The position numbers were made by a program, and so were the translations under genes. A stretch of DNA of 64,000 nucleotides, from contig JAQFVV010000001.1 of assembly GCA_028023455.1 (NCBI GenBank), positions 23,921,401 through 23,985,400 of the forward strand, read 5' to 3'. The stretch comes from Epiperipatus broadwayi (taxonomy: Eukaryota; Onychophora; Udeonychophora; Euonychophora; Peripatidae). Position 1 is the stretch's first letter; each line of letters opens with the position of its first letter. Positions 48,576 to 60,821 of this stretch are shown here, in pieces. A model generated the notes under the pieces. The model worked only from the letters and a program-made list of their open reading frames with translations. It ran no database searches and was not told the origin of the DNA.

Positions 48576-49198
48576 TTGTGCAAGTTAGAATTAGACCATA
48601 AGTTTAACATCAAAACTACATTAACGAGTTACGCCTTGCTGAATACAGATATAGAACACATCAATATTCTCAATAAATTCTACAAAAAGATCAAAGTTAT
48701 ATTTACACCAACTGACCTCAATCCCTGGATATCACTCCCCTATATTCTTAAAGTCTCGCAAAGTATAAATAAAATTTGCTCTGATTCATATAGGGTCAGC
48801 TTTCATAATCCCACCCACTATAAACCAGTTGATATAATAATTCTAAAGATAAACTCCACATTGAGCAAACCCTCCATATTGTTTACAAGATTTCTTGCAG
48901 CCAAACTAACTGCAATGCTATTTACCTTGAAGAATCCCATGCCAGTCTTGCAATAAGATTGTCACAACACCAATACCTCTGTAGACAGGCTAAAACAATC
49001 CAGACCACAAATCCATATTCCTAGAGCATGAAAACAAACAGCCACACATTTGAGTCTATGTCAGCTAGCATTTTATGAATAGAAAGGAATGATTCTAAAT
49101 GCAAGATAAAAAAGGCTTGACATATATCCAACAATGCTAACTTGATAAATAAAAAGGAATCCTGTTTCCCCTCTCTAAAAAGTGGGTCCTTTAATTTA
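48576..49198 (+). pseudogene. Penelope-like element: RT C-terminus and GIY-YIG nuclease, decayed
   Basis: The first frame (48576-48956) contains FTPTDLNPWISLPYILKVSQ and SINKICSDSYRVSFHNPTH, the segment linking the PLE reverse transcriptase to its nuclease (the typical pattern is a P-Y-x-x-x-x-S motif and a later hydrophobic strand). After a frameshift at 48956, RLSQHQYLCRQAKTIQTTNP, NSHTFESMSASIL, IERNDSKCKIKKA and NNANLINKKESCFPSL follow the GIY-YIG C-terminal half: R..QH helix, SHTF block, then the E-R-x-x-x-K-x-K-I segment. Three stops interrupt it. The GIY-YIG start itself is lost. No terminal repeats were found. Assigned by pattern only. Confidence 0.7.
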
Positions 49199-49940
49199 TA
49201 TGTGTACATTTACATAAAATTTACACTATATCTCTTACCCATAATCCTCTTAAGCTGTTCAGCATACTATAATAAAACTTTTACTCTTAAGCTTTTCTTA
49301 CTCAGCATTCCTATTGCTTACATCAGTTATAATTGTATAAGAGAAATAAAGTAAAATAATGTAGAATTAACAAAAAATAATATATCGGTTATTTTTTTAT
49401 TATATATTATTTACATTTCATGTTAGATCTAATGTATTATAATAAATGCTTATTAATATTCACTAATGTATTTAACAGTCATACTCATTGAGGTCTTATA
49501 GAAAGTGTAGGAAATCAGTTGTAGCAATATTTCTTTATGATAAATTAAACATTCATGAAGTCTATATAATTTTTGCAGCATTTTCATTGTTTGGTGTTCT
49601 AGATTAAAACTAAATTTTTCCACTGTATATTACTTAGATTTTGCATGAATTTTATCAAGGGTTGAATTTAAATTACATAGAATTATTTATCATTGTTTTA
49701 ATCAGTTAAAAAATAGATCATCTCATGGTTATATATTGTTAGTAGCAAAAATGACATGCATCAACAAAGCATACCTACCTCTTACATATGATATCTAATA
49801 ATTCATGGAGTGTCAATATCAAATAAGTGATTGATTAGTCATATTATTCATCTTATGTAAAATAAAACCAATCTTCAATTCAATATGTAGCAATTTATCC
49901 TGATGGTATGATATAAAAGATTTACTATACATAAATTATT
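49199..49940. other. A+T-rich sequence, nothing recognised
   Basis: No supported feature. Confidence 0.45.
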
Positions 49941-50095
49941 ATGTTATATATAGAGCTCGCAAAACAAGCTGTTAACGAAGCTTTGCATAATATCCCCAAC
50001 CTCAGACCAGTTTGGCTACTGGCGAGCAGTCTGGGGTTGGGGATATTCTTCAAAGCTTGTTAGGAGGTTGTTTTGCAGAGCTCTATATATAACAT
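49941..50095. mobile_element. Foldback of the older HH-1 subfamily; apex is a relict ribozyme core
   Basis: Arms start ATGTTATATATAGAGCTC and end with its exact complement at 50095. They run inward through CAAAACAAGCT, AATATCCCCAAC to CAGAC on the left, and GTCTGGGGTTGGGGATATT on the right. The 21-base apex between CAGAC and GTCTG reads, on the minus strand, as CUGC..GCCaguaGCCAAACUG, a hammerhead core with a deletion. The sequence just outside (GTAAATACAAGCTTATTAAA, GTCATGTGATATATGA) matches 46.1 and 46.5 kb, tying it to that subfamily. Confidence 0.75.
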
Positions 50096-53000
50096 TTGTA
50101 AATACAAGCTTATTAAATTAGGTCATGTGATATATGATTTGATTTTTTTTTTGTAACATTAAATTATTAATGTTCAATTTGAATCTAGACATTTTTGTGT
50201 GTGTTTGTATAGCCACTGTACATGCAAGTTAGATAATAAATGATGCTATTAATAAATTGTAATTTAAACAACACGAATATACTCCATCTGGTGATTATTA
50301 TCATTATTTCTAACAACATTAACATAAATACATTCATTTCTACAGGCAATTAACTGTCCTAAAAAATAAAAAAATCCATATCCATTTTATTGAACAGTAT
50401 TTTTTTATCCCCTTTTCTCTAATTTAATTATACGAAAACAGTCGAATTTATTTATTAATTAGAAAATGAAGAATATAAATTTAATTAACATTTATTAATG
50501 GTAAGTATAATATTTATTTTTTGTTGTTAAAGAAAAAAATATAGTAATTTTTAATCACGATTTCACTCACATTCATATAAAAAAAAACTTGTTTCTGATT
50601 ACAAGTAATTATTAAGGTAATTATCTACAACTATTTATTAACAGAAGTTATTAACAAGTTCACAGACACTGTATGTGCACATCAAATAATGTGTATATTT
50701 TAAACATATATGTGAGTCAAATGATCTTTTCTGGTTAATCTGTGCAAAAATACTATGAAAAAAGAAATAATCATTATTTATTAATAAATAAATTTAAAAA
50801 TATTTATTTTAAAAGAGCAAATAAATAAGACTATTTTTATTTTTGAATAAAAGACAAAAGTCAGCGCCGGTTAAAGATTTTATAAATATATAAACAGCAG
50901 AAAGCATAATTTTATCTTTTAAATTATTGTTTGTATTTATAAATTTGTTGGGTTTAATTTTTCGTTTCAATTATTATTGCTATTGCTATGATAAAATGTT
51001 TGTCATCCATAGAGAGAAACTTTTTGTTTTAATAAATATATAAAAAATATTTTTATAATTATTTATCTATAATAAAACTTAGCCGTTAATTTACTGAGCT
51101 GAAAGTTGAATAAAAGCCTAATATTATAAACTGATTAACACATTTAAAAAAGTTTTTCTAAATAAATTAGGGATCATGGTTTCTTAATGACTGCTGAAAT
51201 TTTAATTTACAATATTTTCTTTACTTTAATTATTAATTTATTAATTATTAATGTTAATTGATAATAAAACATCTTAATTTTCAATTCCTTTAACAACACT
51301 ACAAAAATTAATATTGATAGTAAATTTTGTTATAACTATACAAGAAATCCAACCAATTCAGAAATACATTCAAATGTATCACATACTGGATTTGTTAATA
51401 TAATACCTTAAATGTTGTTTTAATTTCTTATGCAAAAACTTTTTTTTAGAAAGCATTTAGCATATTGTTTAATTATAGCTATCCAACTATATTATATTTT
51501 ACAAAGGTTTCGTCATCAACTACACCATGTATTCTAAAATAAATCTGAAGTGTTTAAAACTAAAGAAATTCAAGAAGTAGCAGCTTCGACTTTTATGAAT
51601 TGTTATTGCTTTTAAATTTGCAAGATGTACATCATGAAGATAATTTGAAATGGGTTTGTCTTATTAATTTAAATTTTTAATTACGTTACGGTAATAAAAA
51701 TACTGCAATACAAATCTAATGAAAATGCTAACATTATTTACCTGCTGTGGATACCAAATGAGTATTCAATTTAAGTTCCTGAAAATTATTTTATATAGAT
51801 GGTCTGAAAACTTCCATACACAACATCGTGAATATTTTTTAAAGCTGAGTAAAAGAAACTTACTTACCTATATATTGCACATGTTCCCTTAGAGAACGAA
51901 ATATATAAAAATAAAAAAATTGTGAGTTTTGACAAATTGATATTAATGTTATTTATGGGGAATTTTTTAAATTCCACATTGATAAATTTTTACATTTTTT
52001 GAAGATGAGTAAAATAAATGCCTATTTGTAAGTCTAAAATAATTCAAAATATTACACAGGGCCCTTAAAAAACAAAACACAGGAAACAAAAATATTAGTG
52101 AGTTTTAGTGGGTTAATGCTAACATTATTTATCAAAATATTTTTTTCTCCTATAAATCTTAAATAATATATATATTTATTTAAAGTTTAGCTATAACAAT
52201 TAAAAATGCTACATAGGGATCCCTAGTAATATTGTACATTGTTTTTATTATTTAAATAAAGCAATTAGTATTGACATTTTTTTATATCTATGAGATAATA
52301 TTTATTATGTAAGAAAGAATATCCTACATAAATACTATTAAAGTTTCCATATACACTTTTATACAAGGTCTGTTTCTTTTCATTTCAATTTATTGAGGCT
52401 ATATCTTACAATAGTAGATGGATATATATTAGCAGACTGAAAAAAAATAAAGATTAATCTTTTAATCTTGCCATTTTTAAAAAATATCATTAGATGCAAA
52501 TTATCAATGTCTTTTTGTTATGATGATAGAATTTTTGTGTAATAAATTTGGCAGAATAACTGCCAATACAATTACCTTAATTGAAGTAACATCCTCTTAT
52601 AACTTCCATAAGTTAAATTCAGCAGCACATAGAGTTTTCATTATTCTTTGACATCCAAGTATATATTTTCCATAAAATGCTAGCAAATTGATATTTTTAA
52701 GCTGATAACCCCCCAAGTTAACTATTGCTGTTCTTTCATTATTGATTGATAGAACAACAGTTTTTAAAATATTAATTAATAAACCAAAATCCTTTTTTTT
52801 TAAAAAAAAAGAAAAAAAAAGATTTTTCTTAAATGTACTTTTCAGATCTTAAAAAATAATTATATTTTTTCTTCTTAAATCTATTCATGGAACAATGAAG
52901 TCCATTACATATTTGATAAGCTGTGATGTACATATAAATACAATTTTATTATCATTTATAAAATATTTTAAATACATATAAAATATATATATATACTAAC

Positions 53001-53990
53001 TTAAAAAAAATTAAAAAGGTAAAAATATTTAATATGTATGTGCTATCACATAACCAATATATATATCAGTGATGAAGCATGTCTTTTTTAGGAACGGAAG
53101 CACACTTCTTTTTTTAATAATGTTTTTATTTCACTTGCCACAACAATTTTTACATAATAGCACCTAATATATATATATATTACACACATCTAGAAAAATC
53201 TGAAACTCTCTATCTGTAAATCAGAAAATATATTATCAATATATTTTTATCTTCCAAATCCTTTTCACATTCTTAAAAGTTTTAATTGTAAATTAGGTCT
53301 TAGCATTGTTTGAACTTCTTCTGATGAACAAAAATGTGTTAGTCAAATTCATTCTTTGCAGATATAAAAACAATTCACCTGTTAATAAAAAAAATTGAAA
53401 GTGAATTTTTTAAATTGAATTTTGATTAAAGCTTTTGAAAGTTTTAATGAATTTTTCTACAGAAGCACTTATTCTGTTCAATACATGGCTGCTTCATCCC
53501 TGATATATATATATTGTACCGAGACAAAGTCGGTACAGGTATATACGCACACACATGAGCAATGTAAACACTCTATATTTTTTTCTCTTCTTTCACTTTC
53601 AACTTGTGATAAAAAATAAATAAATGTAGTTTTCTTTCAGTGCGTTATAAAATACACTGTAAAATAAAATGTTAATAATTCTGATTAAATAGTTAAGGCT
53701 TTCATATAATCTATTATAATAATATTCTCTAAAAAGAGGGCAAGGAAAAAAAAAAAAAATATAAGAAAAAAAAATATAAAGTACTACTAATATGCCATTT
53801 TAAATCTCAATAAGTGATTTCTACTTGTATATGCCGCGGGGGTAATTAAAAGGGGTTTGTTTTAGATTATAACTGTAGTGAAAGTTAAAAGCTTATAGAA
53901 GTGATTTTGAGACAGATTAAATGCTCGACTTTTAAACTAATGTAAGTTAAATTGTTCTCTTAAAACACGCACACATGTATGCATAAAAGG
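50096..53990. other. A+T-rich sequence, nothing recognised
   Basis: Homopolymer runs (52790-52820) and TA microsatellites (53168, 53505). No gene, RNA gene or transposon trace. Confidence 0.45.
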
Positions 53991-54029
53991 TGTGAATAAG
54001 TATGAAATTTTTCTAACTGAGATTGTAAT

Positions 54030-54615
54030 ATGAGATTGCATAAACCTAAGATTGCCTCAAGCATATGGATTGAGTGGACATTACGTAGGACACGGACCCC
54101 AACGACAACTCAAAGAATATTGAACTCTGGGTGGAGATTCGATCCTCAGATAATAACCAACCCATATAAATATGAATCTAAATCTAAAGAAGGAGTCTTT
54201 TTACACTTGTTCTTTTTACACCTTTTTTTGCTTATAGTTTTTTTTAAAATTCCTCCGGAAGCTACAACTAGAACTTTTCTTTTTTTTTTGCTATCCGGTT
54301 TATCCAATATGATCACTGTGAAATTAACATTTAGAGCATCGATCGTCATGATGGGCTAGAAACCCTTCAGTGATTGATCGACGCTCCGCCGCCAGAACAT
54401 CTCCACAGCTATGAATGATCAACAACAATACCGTCCGAACATAGTGCTCCAATCAGTCGAAGGACGTTGTTCCGTTTAATACACAAGAATCGTCCAAACA
54501 TACTACGCTGAACTTATGTGAAATGAATAACCATGTATTATGGAAACCTCATCTATCAGGTTCGAACCCTCACCAAACTAGAAGCAGCAGAAGACTAAGC
54601 AAAATCCTAGGTAAA
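54030..54615. other. GC-richer island ending in a splice-donor-like site; identity unknown
   Basis: Mixed composition from about 54050. The densest part (54360-54600) includes GACGCTCCGCCGCCAGAACA and AGGTTCGAACCC (54569), which matches a tRNA B-box/T-loop but has no A-box or tRNA fold around it. It ends near 54611 in CCTAG/GTAAAC. On the minus strand a 67-codon frame (54349-54146) begins MTIDALNVNFTVIILDKPDS and may be a gag-like or host fragment; I do not recognise it. Downstream, TTCTTTCGCAG (54849-54859) fits a 3' splice site and GCAAATAAAG (54979) a poly(A) signal, so a plus-strand transcript is possible. Confidence 0.3.
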
Positions 54616-55230
54616 CATTTTTTATAACGCTTCCATTCACTCTTTACGTAAACTTAAAAGGCAATCTCATAATTAATTAAATTCAACTTTCGTAAATCAA
54701 ATATAAAATGATCCGTAATCTCTCATATATTAAATCTTATTATTTTAATCTCAACTTTTGTAAATAAAATATCAGATGCTACATAGTCCATCATATTTAA
54801 ATCTTAGGACTTTTCCAGTTATGAACTTTGATCCTAATTATTATTTTCTTTCGCAGATAAACTATAACACACACCTACTTTCAAAATGTAATAAGAGGAA
54901 ATATATTTTATCAGCCATGTTTATTGTGCATAATATGTTCTTTTCGGTGCGAGTGCAAGAATGCGCGTATGTGCGTGCAAATAAAGCTATTAATCAATGT
55001 TTCATTTTTTTATAATCAATAAATTTTTTTTATTTATTTAAACTAGTCGAGCATTCCTCAAATCATTTTTCTATAATTAAATATTATTTTTTTTTTGAAG
55101 TTATTATTATTGTTAGCATTTATTCATGCAATTAATTATTTTACTTTTAAATTTGTCTTTCTTATGTTTTTTTTTTTGTTGTTTTTTTTTATCTCTTTTA
55201 AGTTTCATTCATAAACATCGTGCCGTAAGT
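54616..55230 (+). other. A+T-rich sequence downstream of the island, with possible exon end
   Basis: A possible small last exon would run from about 54860 to the AATAAA at about 54981. This is speculative. The remainder is T-rich filler. Confidence 0.25.
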
Positions 55231-55640
55231 CACGATGTTTACTTATTATGTAGTTAACATAGGTTTAAGAGTTGGGAGGGCCTATTATTAATAAATATAA
55301 GTAAATGTCAATAGAGCTAGTATAAATAATTCTATTGGATTGTATGATAAAGGGGGGATGATATTATAAGTGTCTATTTGTTTATTCTAATGATGCCTCA
55401 ACCGAACATTCGCATTAGTTATAAATAACCAATGATCCCGTCCAATGCTTGGACCGATCTGTTAATCAACCGATCTTCTTATCCATTGGTTAATATTGTG
55501 TCATTTGCCAGAATAATAGTCTTGAAGGCAATCACATCGCGACCCTGAGTGACCCCTATTGGTCCATGCTGGGAGTTTGAGTTTATGGGCAGGGATTAGA
55601 CTTCAAAATCGTTTTGATATGATGTAAGGTGATGCGAGAA
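55231..55640. other. Mixed-composition pocket with several CCAAT-type motifs
   Basis: ATAACCAATGATCCC, CCATTGGTTAAT and CTATTGGTCCATG lie within 150 bases (55428-55565), along with CGCGACCCTGAGTGACCCC. It might be an old LTR U3 or promoter. No partner copy is present in this window. Confidence 0.25.
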
Positions 55641-55861
55641 ATTAAATTATGAATCAAATCATCGTATCTGGTGCCCTCTTGTGTTGATAATGAACAACTA
55701 TTGATATAAGAAAAATAAATAAATCTTTACGCTGTATCATGTTTGCTTTGGAGTTCACAATCCCTTTTAGGAACGGTTTAATAGGGAGCCGGTGCATAGG
55801 GGTTATAAGGGGACGGTAGAATATATATATAATAAAACATACAATTACTTCTCTATAAAAC

Positions 55862-55905
55862 TGCTTTAATATTTCAACCAGCAGACTGGTTTTCATCATA
55901 AAGCA
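55862..55905 (-). ncRNA. Hammerhead in the opposite arm, core base C3 changed to A
   Basis: This is the mirror copy of the plus-strand ribozyme. On the minus strand it reads UGCUUU / AUGAUGA / stem II / GAAA / UAUU / AAAGCA. The essential C3 is A, so it should be inactive. Confidence 0.65.
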
Positions 55906-55985
55906 CAGCAAAATGGCTATTTCCAGAATTTAAATGGTGTCTGTAATAGATTACCATTTAAATTATGGAAATAGCCATTTTGCTG

Positions 55986-56029
55986 TGCTTTCTGATGAAA
56001 ACCAGTCTGCTGGTTGAAATATTAAAGCA
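55986..56029 (+). ncRNA. Hammerhead ribozyme, complete core, second family
   Basis: Stem I strand UGCUUU, core CUGAUGA (55992-55998), stem II AACCAG-ucug-CUGGUU with one extra A, GAAA (56016-56019), then UAUU with cleavage expected after 56023. AAAGCA follows and pairs perfectly with UGCUUU (six pairs). The stem III segment AUAU is self-complementary and too short to close alone, so a dimeric form is expected. All conserved core bases are present. Confidence 0.75.
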
Positions 56030-56062
56030 GTTTTATAGAGAAGTAATTGTGTGTTTTATTAT

Positions 56063-57039
56063 GTTTTTATTTTTTCTTTAGTTAATTTGTATATCTATTA
56101 TATATATATATATGATACTGGTCTGCTACTTTTACCCTAGGTCTTATATATTTTTGACCTACATATGCACTGAGCATGAAGTGTCGTATGTTATTAAGTG
56201 AAAGGTCAATAATAAGTCCCCGAAAATATTATTGACTAAATATAAAAAAATAGTTTAAAAGAATTATTAGAGGAAGGAGATTCAACCTAAATTAAGTTAA
56301 TCGAAACCTTCCTTGTTAAATATCCCTCTGTTGTCCGATTATCTACATGGTCACTTTTTTTTGACTTTACACACCTTTGAAAATACTAAAATGTTCTGTA
56401 TCCAGCCTTTATGCACCACTCCTAATAAAAAAAATTATTATTGACTCCCTTTTTCTTTTCCAAGAGTGTGCAAAATTAGATTACCACTATCATATATTTT
56501 AATAGTTTACTAAGTATGGACATAAAAGTGAAACAATCCAACTCCCCAGTAAGTTATTCCAATAACTAGCTCTTTATATGGTTTACTTTCCTCCTATCTC
56601 AGGTTCTTTGACTATAATAGTTATATACTACAAGTAGGTAATTTATCAAATTAAATAAATTATGTGGCAAATGATTTAAATATGAAATATAATGTTTATT
56701 TTCCCATTTCACTCCATGAAGTACATATATAAAAAATAAATTTAATATGGTCACTATTTTAAATGATGGAAATTTTTGTATTTATGCTTTCAGTTATATA
56801 AATTATAGCCTTTGGCTTACATATTGTCTATATTGATTGATCAAATTAGATATTTATTTATAGAAAACACACATATAAAAAATATATATTTTTCTTCTCT
56901 TTTAAAAAAAAATTTTTAAGATGATCGCATAATGGGTGTGGTCTATACTCTTTTTCCTATTTTAAAAGTAGCAAAGTAATAAATTAAATATATATAACAA
57001 ACATTCAAAAGAAAAATAATTCAGGGTTTACAAGTATGT
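56063..57039. other. A+T-rich sequence, nothing recognised
   Basis: No supported feature. Confidence 0.45.
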
Positions 57040-58978
57040 CTAAGGTTTAGTCCTTTAGTTTATAAAGATTAATATTATGGGCACATCAATATTCTCATGC
57101 TCCTATTATATTTTATATATGACAAACATCTACGTCTCTTTATTTCAGATGTATAAAGAATACGGACCTAGGACACTCAACATGAGGTGTCATCATAGTG
57201 ATTTAAATGATTAGGAAATAGATGGATCCTGCACATGGCAGATCTAGGTTAGACACATGTAAGTACTATCTAATATTATGCACATTCTAAAAGATTACAT
57301 AAAAAGAATTAACAGTTATAATAAGCAAAGACAAAAATAAATTATTTAGAGAACATAAATTAATATTGTAAAATATACACTCATTTGAGCTGACTTTCAT
57401 TCGGGCTCAACTTCAAAGCAGACCATATAACTACTCAACAGGACCAATAGGGCTTCCTTCACCAATATACATGGTAGAGTTCTTCCATCAGGGTTTCTGG
57501 CTTCTCTTAAATCCTTTCTGGGCTTCAGGGATGAATGGGTGGGTGTACTATAGCTAGTAGTCTATTCCATGATTGTTTGGTAAACTTGACAAAATATTAA
57601 GGCTATCTCAATCTGGTATCTATTGTAGGGTCTTTGGCTATAGTTTTTACATGCATATTTCCCCCAGCAGACTTTACCGTAGAAAATTGGCTTTACTTAT
57701 AATTTCATCAAATTACGAATAGTAAGTTGGTCATATACAGCTTAAAGGTTTCTACTATGAATTTCCAAGATTTTGAGACAATTTGTTGACTATTTATGAG
57801 CTTTGAGAAACTTTTGCTTCATGTCAAACAATGGTGTCATTTCATTGGAGGTTCATAGCTGTAGTTATAACAGAAATGGTTATTTTCTCTTGTTTTCAAT
57901 TTTGACAATTTTTTCCAAGATTTCTTTAATAGCAATACTGCATATGAATGATTAAGTTTTAACTATCATTTCATCTTTCTTTTGCTCTCCAATGGTGATA
58001 GCAGGATCAAAATATAATAATCAATGAGCTCTCCACAAAAATGGATAGTCTGATTACTTGGACAAGCTAGCACTTAATTTATCTCTTCACAGAAATATAC
58101 AATGTGATTATTTGGACAAGCAAGCACTTAACTGAACTCTGCATCTGGTAGGTAACTCACATGGTCCACTTATCAGCCCAATTTCAATACCCTCCTATGA
58201 ACTATTGCATCAACCAACAACTCATTAATTATACTTTACATACATTCTTTTAATTTTTAACTATCTATGTCATGAATGGTCCTTCTTTTAATTTTTATGC
58301 TTCAGAGTATATACCTTTTTCTAATTTTGGAAATTATATAGTTTCCATCTTGACTAATTAAATCACCCATTATACCTTCATTCTCTAGATAAAAATTGAT
58401 TTTATCTTTACAAACAAACAAAAAGAAAAACATTCTCTTGATACAAAAATATCTTTTCTTTTTCCCCTTTTTCTTTTTTTAAAAGCAATTACAATTTACA
58501 AAAGTTTTTCATAAATCAAGATTAATTAATTAGGAATCCAAACTATAATGGATAAAAAAATTAAATTCTTTCTATTACAAAATATTTTTAAAAATAATAA
58601 ACAAAAAATACATACACTTAGGTATAAGTATATTGGAACATTACAATTAATAAGATAAATACAAAAAGTGTTCCAACACGTAAACAAATGTTGCTACAAA
58701 CTCATAAATAATAATATAACCCAACTATATAGCTTTGTCATGCACATAAAAGTTTATTAATATGTATAATATATACATTTGTATTGTAAGTGTGAATAGG
58801 AATATAGCATAGACCAACACAGTTATTTATGTAACATATAAAAATATCTACAATATATATCTCATTATGATCTATTTGATATATTAAAAATACATAATTT
58901 TAATATTAGAAAGATTAGCTGTGCTGAATCCTCAGCAATACCCATTTTGTGCAAGGGCATTATATAGGGTCTTGCACA
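57040..58978 (-). repeat. Gypsy A-type LTR, reversed, solo
   Basis: The reverse complement of 33142-35150, beginning TGTGCAAGACCC at 58978. Shared blocks include TTTACGTGTTGGAACA (58667-58682), a TAATGGGTGATTTAATTAG-type block at 58355, a GCAATAGTTCAT block near 58206, TACCTACCAGATGC at about 58146 and GCAGGATCCATC near 57232. No gag or pol sequence adjoins either side, so it is a solo LTR left by recombination. The inner edge is uncertain by about 50 bases. Confidence 0.75.
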
Positions 58979-58995
58979 ATATATATATATATACA

Positions 58996-60330
58996 CCCGG
59001 GTCTTGTTTTATGCGGATTTTTTTAATGCAATTTTGAAGTTATGCGATTCTTGCTTTTTCTTAATATCTTTGTATGCGGGTTTTCTTTTATGCGATAAAA
59101 ATTATTAGATCAGAAATCAAGCTCTGATAATGCGCTATTACTTTAAATATAAATTTTGTGCACTCACAAATCATATTTAAAGTAATAGTACATTATTAAA
59201 GTTTGACTTCCATCTAATAATTTCAATATTTTCAACACTTTATAATAGTAATGTAACAGATTTTATGCAATAAAGAAGTTCATAATTCACTTAAAATCAG
59301 GATTTCCGTATTTTATATATTACAAGATTATAATGTAAATCTGTTCAAACATTATAAATTCATATACTATGCATGTTGTTGTTTTTGCATTTTAAATCAC
59401 ATTATATTTTTGCTTTTTTAAAAAAAGTACATAATCAATCATGTAGTGTTTGCAAGTTTATTTTTAAAAAGTGAGTAACAGCAGTGGGTACAATTAAATT
59501 TGACAATTAAAATTTAAAATCTGATTTTTAATTATAATTAACAATTTAAAAATTACGTAATGTGATCTGAAATTAATGTGATTTGAAACAATGAAATTTG
59601 ATTTTTAAATGGAATTGAAAATTAAAAAATTGAAGACAAAAATAAGAATTTAATTTTTAATTGTTAGTTTTAATTAAATTTTGCCCAACAGTGGTGAGTA
59701 GGTGTCTCTTTATTATCATAAATCTAAGTTCTTATTTTTATTTTAAACTTTTAGTCTACCCTAATGGAGAGAAAAAAACACCCAAGAAAATTAATTTCTT
59801 AGGAAACAAAACTTTTAATTTTAGACTGCTTAGCAAAGTGGGAAGGATCAACAGTGATCGGAAAACATTTTAGTTTGGATGAGTGAATTATAAGAGCAAT
59901 TTAAAAATGAAGTTGGCACTAGTTTTATTTTTTTTTGTGACGAATCTAATGTTTCACCGGTTCACAAACGAACGTGCATATCGTCAAATAGCGATAATGA
60001 TTAAAATACTGTACATGTATGAAAAAATGTAAAATACTATAAATTACGCATAAAAATTTATTGTTTTGAATAAAATTAAATACTGTAGTTAATAAAAAAA
60101 ATTAAAAATGTTTGACTTGTATCAATTTTATTCAAATTTGAAAATTTTTTTATTTCCTTTTTTTTAATGCAAATTTTAAAGTAATTGTACATTCTTGTTT
60201 GCTTTCATGCGATTTTTGAAAATTACAATACATATCCCCCATTTTTCAAGGTAAGTTAAGTCTATTTTGTGTGATTTCTTTTGTGTGCATTTTCTGAGGA
60301 TTCTATCTACTGCATAAAATGAGACCCAGG
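58996..60330. mobile_element. Pogo/Tigger-like (Tc1-mariner superfamily) MITE, about 1.3 kb
   Basis: The ends are CCCGGGTCTTGTTTTATGCG and the complement of CCTGGGTCTCATTTTATGCA. Subterminal ATGCGAT repeats appear on both sides (59042, 59093; 60209). A TA follows the right end (60331), while the left flank reads CA, a likely mutated TA. These are the marks of pogo-like non-autonomous elements. Frames inside (for example 59661-59873) carry no transposase motif. Confidence 0.75.
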
Positions 60331-60820
60331 TATGTATATATATATAGTAACAGTTTGGAAAATGTAACAGTTTGTAAATAAAGTAAATATAAATTCAAAT
60401 AAATTACATATAATTCAAATAAATTCAAATTAAATGGTTTTGATCATATACATTTAATATAATCAATATTCTGCTGATGAGAATCAAAAAATCTTAGCAC
60501 AGAAGGTTAAATAAAATATAATTATTCCCAAAATATTTTATATTTTTTTAAAATGCTAATTTAAAATTAATATTTTATGTATTAAAATCTTTTAAATAGA
60601 AGAATTATTTCTGGATATTTTATTATCACTAATCATTAGTGCTTTAATGACCATTATCTTTGCCTGTTCCCAATGAATTGCATGTGACTTCTCAGATTTA
60701 CTGGATATGGTGCTTGTCTTATAGATAAAGATGCAGTTCGATGGCACCATTTTCACACTAAAACTATAAAATATGAACATTCATGGGCCATTGATTTCAA
60801 TCATTTTGATGTATTTTTTT
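60331..60820. other. A+T-rich sequence, nothing recognised
   Basis: No supported feature. Confidence 0.45.
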
Positions 60821-60821
60821 G

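Larger units (their letters stand above)
55829..56062. mobile_element. Palindromic element with a hammerhead in each arm
   Basis: Arms of about 110 bp (55829-55938 and 55953-56062) are almost perfectly complementary around a 14-base loop. Each arm contains AAACCAGTCTGCTGGTT between a CTGATGA-type and a GAAA block. The arms are unrelated in sequence to HH-1 but share its layout: inverted, ribozyme-bearing, no protein. The layout also resembles the PLE terminal repeats at 62.8-63.7 kb, which suggests that this is an empty pair of inverted PLE-type terminal repeats or a second retrozyme family. Confidence 0.8.

Noticed and set aside
54560-54585. AGGTTCGAACCC as a tRNA or tRNA-derived SINE
   Set aside because: No A-box at a suitable distance and no cloverleaf on either strand; the motif is itself palindromic.
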